Part shown: piece after piece, positions 5,490 through 6,575 of the stretch
Position numbering within the stretch: position 1 is the first letter of the stretch
How the letters are laid out: the number at the start of each line of letters is the position of its first letter
Assembly (NCBI RefSeq): GCF_000380245.2
Contig: NZ_HG428741.1
Coordinates: 1,413,955-1,420,529 of the forward strand
Length of the DNA: 6,575 bases
From: Bacillus massiliigorillae
GTDB lineage: Bacteria; Bacillota; Bacilli; Bacillales; DSM-1321
Direction: 5' to 3'
Program-made: the position numbers and the translations under genes
Notes under the pieces: generated by a model
Seen by the model: only the letters and a program-made list of their open reading frames with translations
What the model was told of the DNA's origin: nothing
Database searches by the model: none

Positions 5490-5603
5490 CCAAGATATTT
5501 TCGCAATAAGCTGATTTTAAGTTATAGGGCGGATTTATTATAGATTTTAAAATAAATTAATAATTTGATTGACTGTTAGATTTCCTCTTTTGGATTAATC
5601 CTG

Positions 5604-6575
5604 TTAAATCGGATTACAGAATTTTCCGGATGCGATACCAGTAGGATTAATTCCAACAGGGACTGTAGCAATAACTGTACCTGTTGCTACATTTATAACT
5701 GATACGGTATCAGCAGCTTGATTCGTAACGTAAGCAAAAGCATTATCCGGCGTGAAGGTTACTTGATCCGGTGATAATCCCACTGTAATAGTATTAATGA
5801 CCGTATTTGTCGTTGTATCAATAACAGAAACATTGTTACTAGCCTTATTAACAACATAGATTTCAGTACCATTTGGTGAAGTAGCTATTCCTACAGGTTC
5901 AGATCCTACAGTTATTGTACCTACCACTGTATTCGTCGTAGTACTAATGATAGATACATTATTAGTAGTTTGATTAGTGACATAGACAAGAGAACCAGTT
6001 AAATTCGTAGTTAGTAATCGAGGTCTAGTTCCAACAGTAACTGTAGCTATAACAGTATTAGTACCAACATTAATGACAGAGACATTATTTCCTAATTCGT
6101 TTGAGACGTAAGCTAATGTTCCATCTGGTGTGAAAACGATTCCTTGAGGGGCATTACCTACAGGAATAGTAGCTATGACGGCTAGTGTTGTAGCATTAAT
6201 AACAGAAACATTGTTAGAACCATGATTTCCAACATAAACGAGCGTACTATTAGGTGAAACAGCTACACCGATAGGATTAGCACCGACAGTAACGGTAGCA
6301 ATATTTGTATTTGTTGATGTGTCAATAACATTTACAGCATTGGAAAATAAGTCAGTCACATAAGCTCTTAGTCCATCAGGCGAGACTGTTACCTCAAGAG
6401 GGGCACTACCTACAGTAATGGTGCTTACTATTGTATTCGTCGCGGAATTAATGACTGAAATAAAATCGAATGGATCTCCAGCTGGTGAACCAGCATCTGA
6501 AACATAAATATCAAAACCACAAAATGGTGTAATTCCTGTAGGTCCTGTAGGCCCTGTAGGTCCCGTAGCACCAGT
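5604..6575 (-). CDS. Collagen-like protein with seven-repeat YVTN beta-propeller (5' end missing)
   Basis: The frame is open on the - strand from base 6575 to TAA at 5606-5604, giving 323 residues of the C-terminal part. Residues 1-15 are Gly-X-Thr triplets (TGATGPTGPTGPTGI), the tail of a collagen-like region cut by the window edge. Residues 22-323 hold seven repeats of 42 residues. Each has the pattern NNVSVI(N/D)..TNTVIATVTVG..P.G...SPDGT.AYV, recognised as the YVTN beta-propeller repeat. The first repeat has a six-residue loop insertion. The last repeat lacks its closing YV strand, which DIYV at residues 22-25 can supply, giving a closed seven-bladed propeller. Cys19 and Cys320 are the only cysteines and flank this closure. 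The collagen-like part suggests an exosporium or spore-surface protein, with the propeller as a ligand- or protein-binding head; the ligand is unknown. The GTG at 6359 is an internal valine, not the start. Confidence 0.88.
   Translation of the reverse strand, partial: TGATGPTGPTGPTGITPFCGFDIYVSDAGSPAGDPFDFISVINSATNTIVSTITVGSAPLEVTVSPDGLRAYVTDLFSNAVNVIDTSTNTNIATVTVGANPIGVAVSPNSTLVYVGNHGSNNVSVINATTLAVIATIPVGNAPQGIVFTPDGTLAYVSNELGNNVSVINVGTNTVIATVTVGTRPRLLTTNLTGSLVYVTNQTTNNVSIISTTTNTVVGTITVGSEPVGIATSPNGTEIYVVNKASNNVSVIDTTTNTVINTITVGLSPDQVTFTPDNAFAYVTNQAADTVSVINVATGTVIATVPVGINPTGIASGKFCNPI
5607..6500 (-). repeat. Seven tandem ~126-bp repeats encoding beta-propeller blades
   Basis: In protein residues the units are 26-73 (48 long), 74-115, 116-157, 158-199, 200-241, 242-283 (42 each) and 284-323 (40). 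They share VSVI, TNTVIATVTVG and SPDG..AYV. The fourth is the most diverged in its second half (TRPRLLTTNLTG replaces the G...SPDG pattern). The DNA copies have drifted and are not identical, so the array is old compared with the 54-bp repeats at the left end. Confidence 0.9.

Larger units (their letters stand above)
5171..5603. other. Intergenic region upstream of the 94-residue gene and downstream of the propeller gene
   Basis: This 433-base AT-rich gap holds the Shine-Dalgarno site of the 94-residue gene, a 20-bp perfect palindrome (5308-5327), a hairpin followed on the - strand by eight T (5332-5361) and a perfect 12-bp hairpin (5462-5489). Between the hairpins an AGGAGG at about 5386-5391 has no start codon at suitable distance. 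I see no gene here. Confidence 0.55.

Noticed and set aside
5604..6359. Gene starting at GTG 6359
   Set aside because: The GTG is the valine of a YV strand, and the frame continues upstream through the first blade and the collagen triplets to the window edge.

Overview
The window looks like Bacillus cereus group chromosome (B. cereus, B. thuringiensis or a relative). The reasons are low G+C content, strong AAAGGAGG-type ribosome binding sites, a BclB-type exosporium domain behind Gly-X-Thr collagen repeats, a UPF0180 (YkuS) protein and a D-cysteine desulfhydrase of the type found in that group. This assignment rests on recalled family features, not on a search.

Layout from left to right: (1) bases 1-729, + strand, the 3' part of a collagen-like exosporium gene (Gly-X-Thr tract, then a BclB-type C-terminal domain), closed by a strong hairpin at 805-848. 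(2) 1064-2077, +, D-cysteine desulfhydrase with its own promoter, sharing a terminator hairpin with (3) 2197-2892, -, a secreted DUF4163/DUF3298 protein that starts with GTG. (4) 3129-3737, +, a lipoprotein resembling DUF5052, divergent from gene 3 and convergent with (5) 3764-3955, -, a 63-residue two-helix membrane protein whose stop codon lies in the loop of the shared terminator. (6) 4253-4504, +, a divergent UPF0180 protein. (7) 4886-5170, -, an unrecognised 94-residue protein. (8) 5604-6575, -, the 3' part of a second collagen-like gene, in which a short Gly-X-Thr tract leads into a complete seven-repeat YVTN beta-propeller.

Most genes look like single transcription units: each has its own Shine-Dalgarno site, and hairpins separate most of them. 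There is no clear multi-gene operon. The theme is the cell or spore surface: two collagen-like exosporium-type proteins frame the window, and a secreted protein, a lipoprotein and a small membrane protein lie between them. The desulfhydrase is a stand-alone metabolic gene.

The most interesting object is the collagen/beta-propeller fusion. Its first and last strands each carry the only cysteines visible in the protein, next to the point where the propeller ring must close. Smaller points of interest are a possible eight-codon leader peptide coupled to the 63-residue gene, a UPF0180 protein that has lost the family's cysteine cluster, and a 20-bp perfect palindrome next to an orphan terminator-like hairpin. 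I found no CRISPR array, insertion sequence, tRNA, rRNA or defence system.
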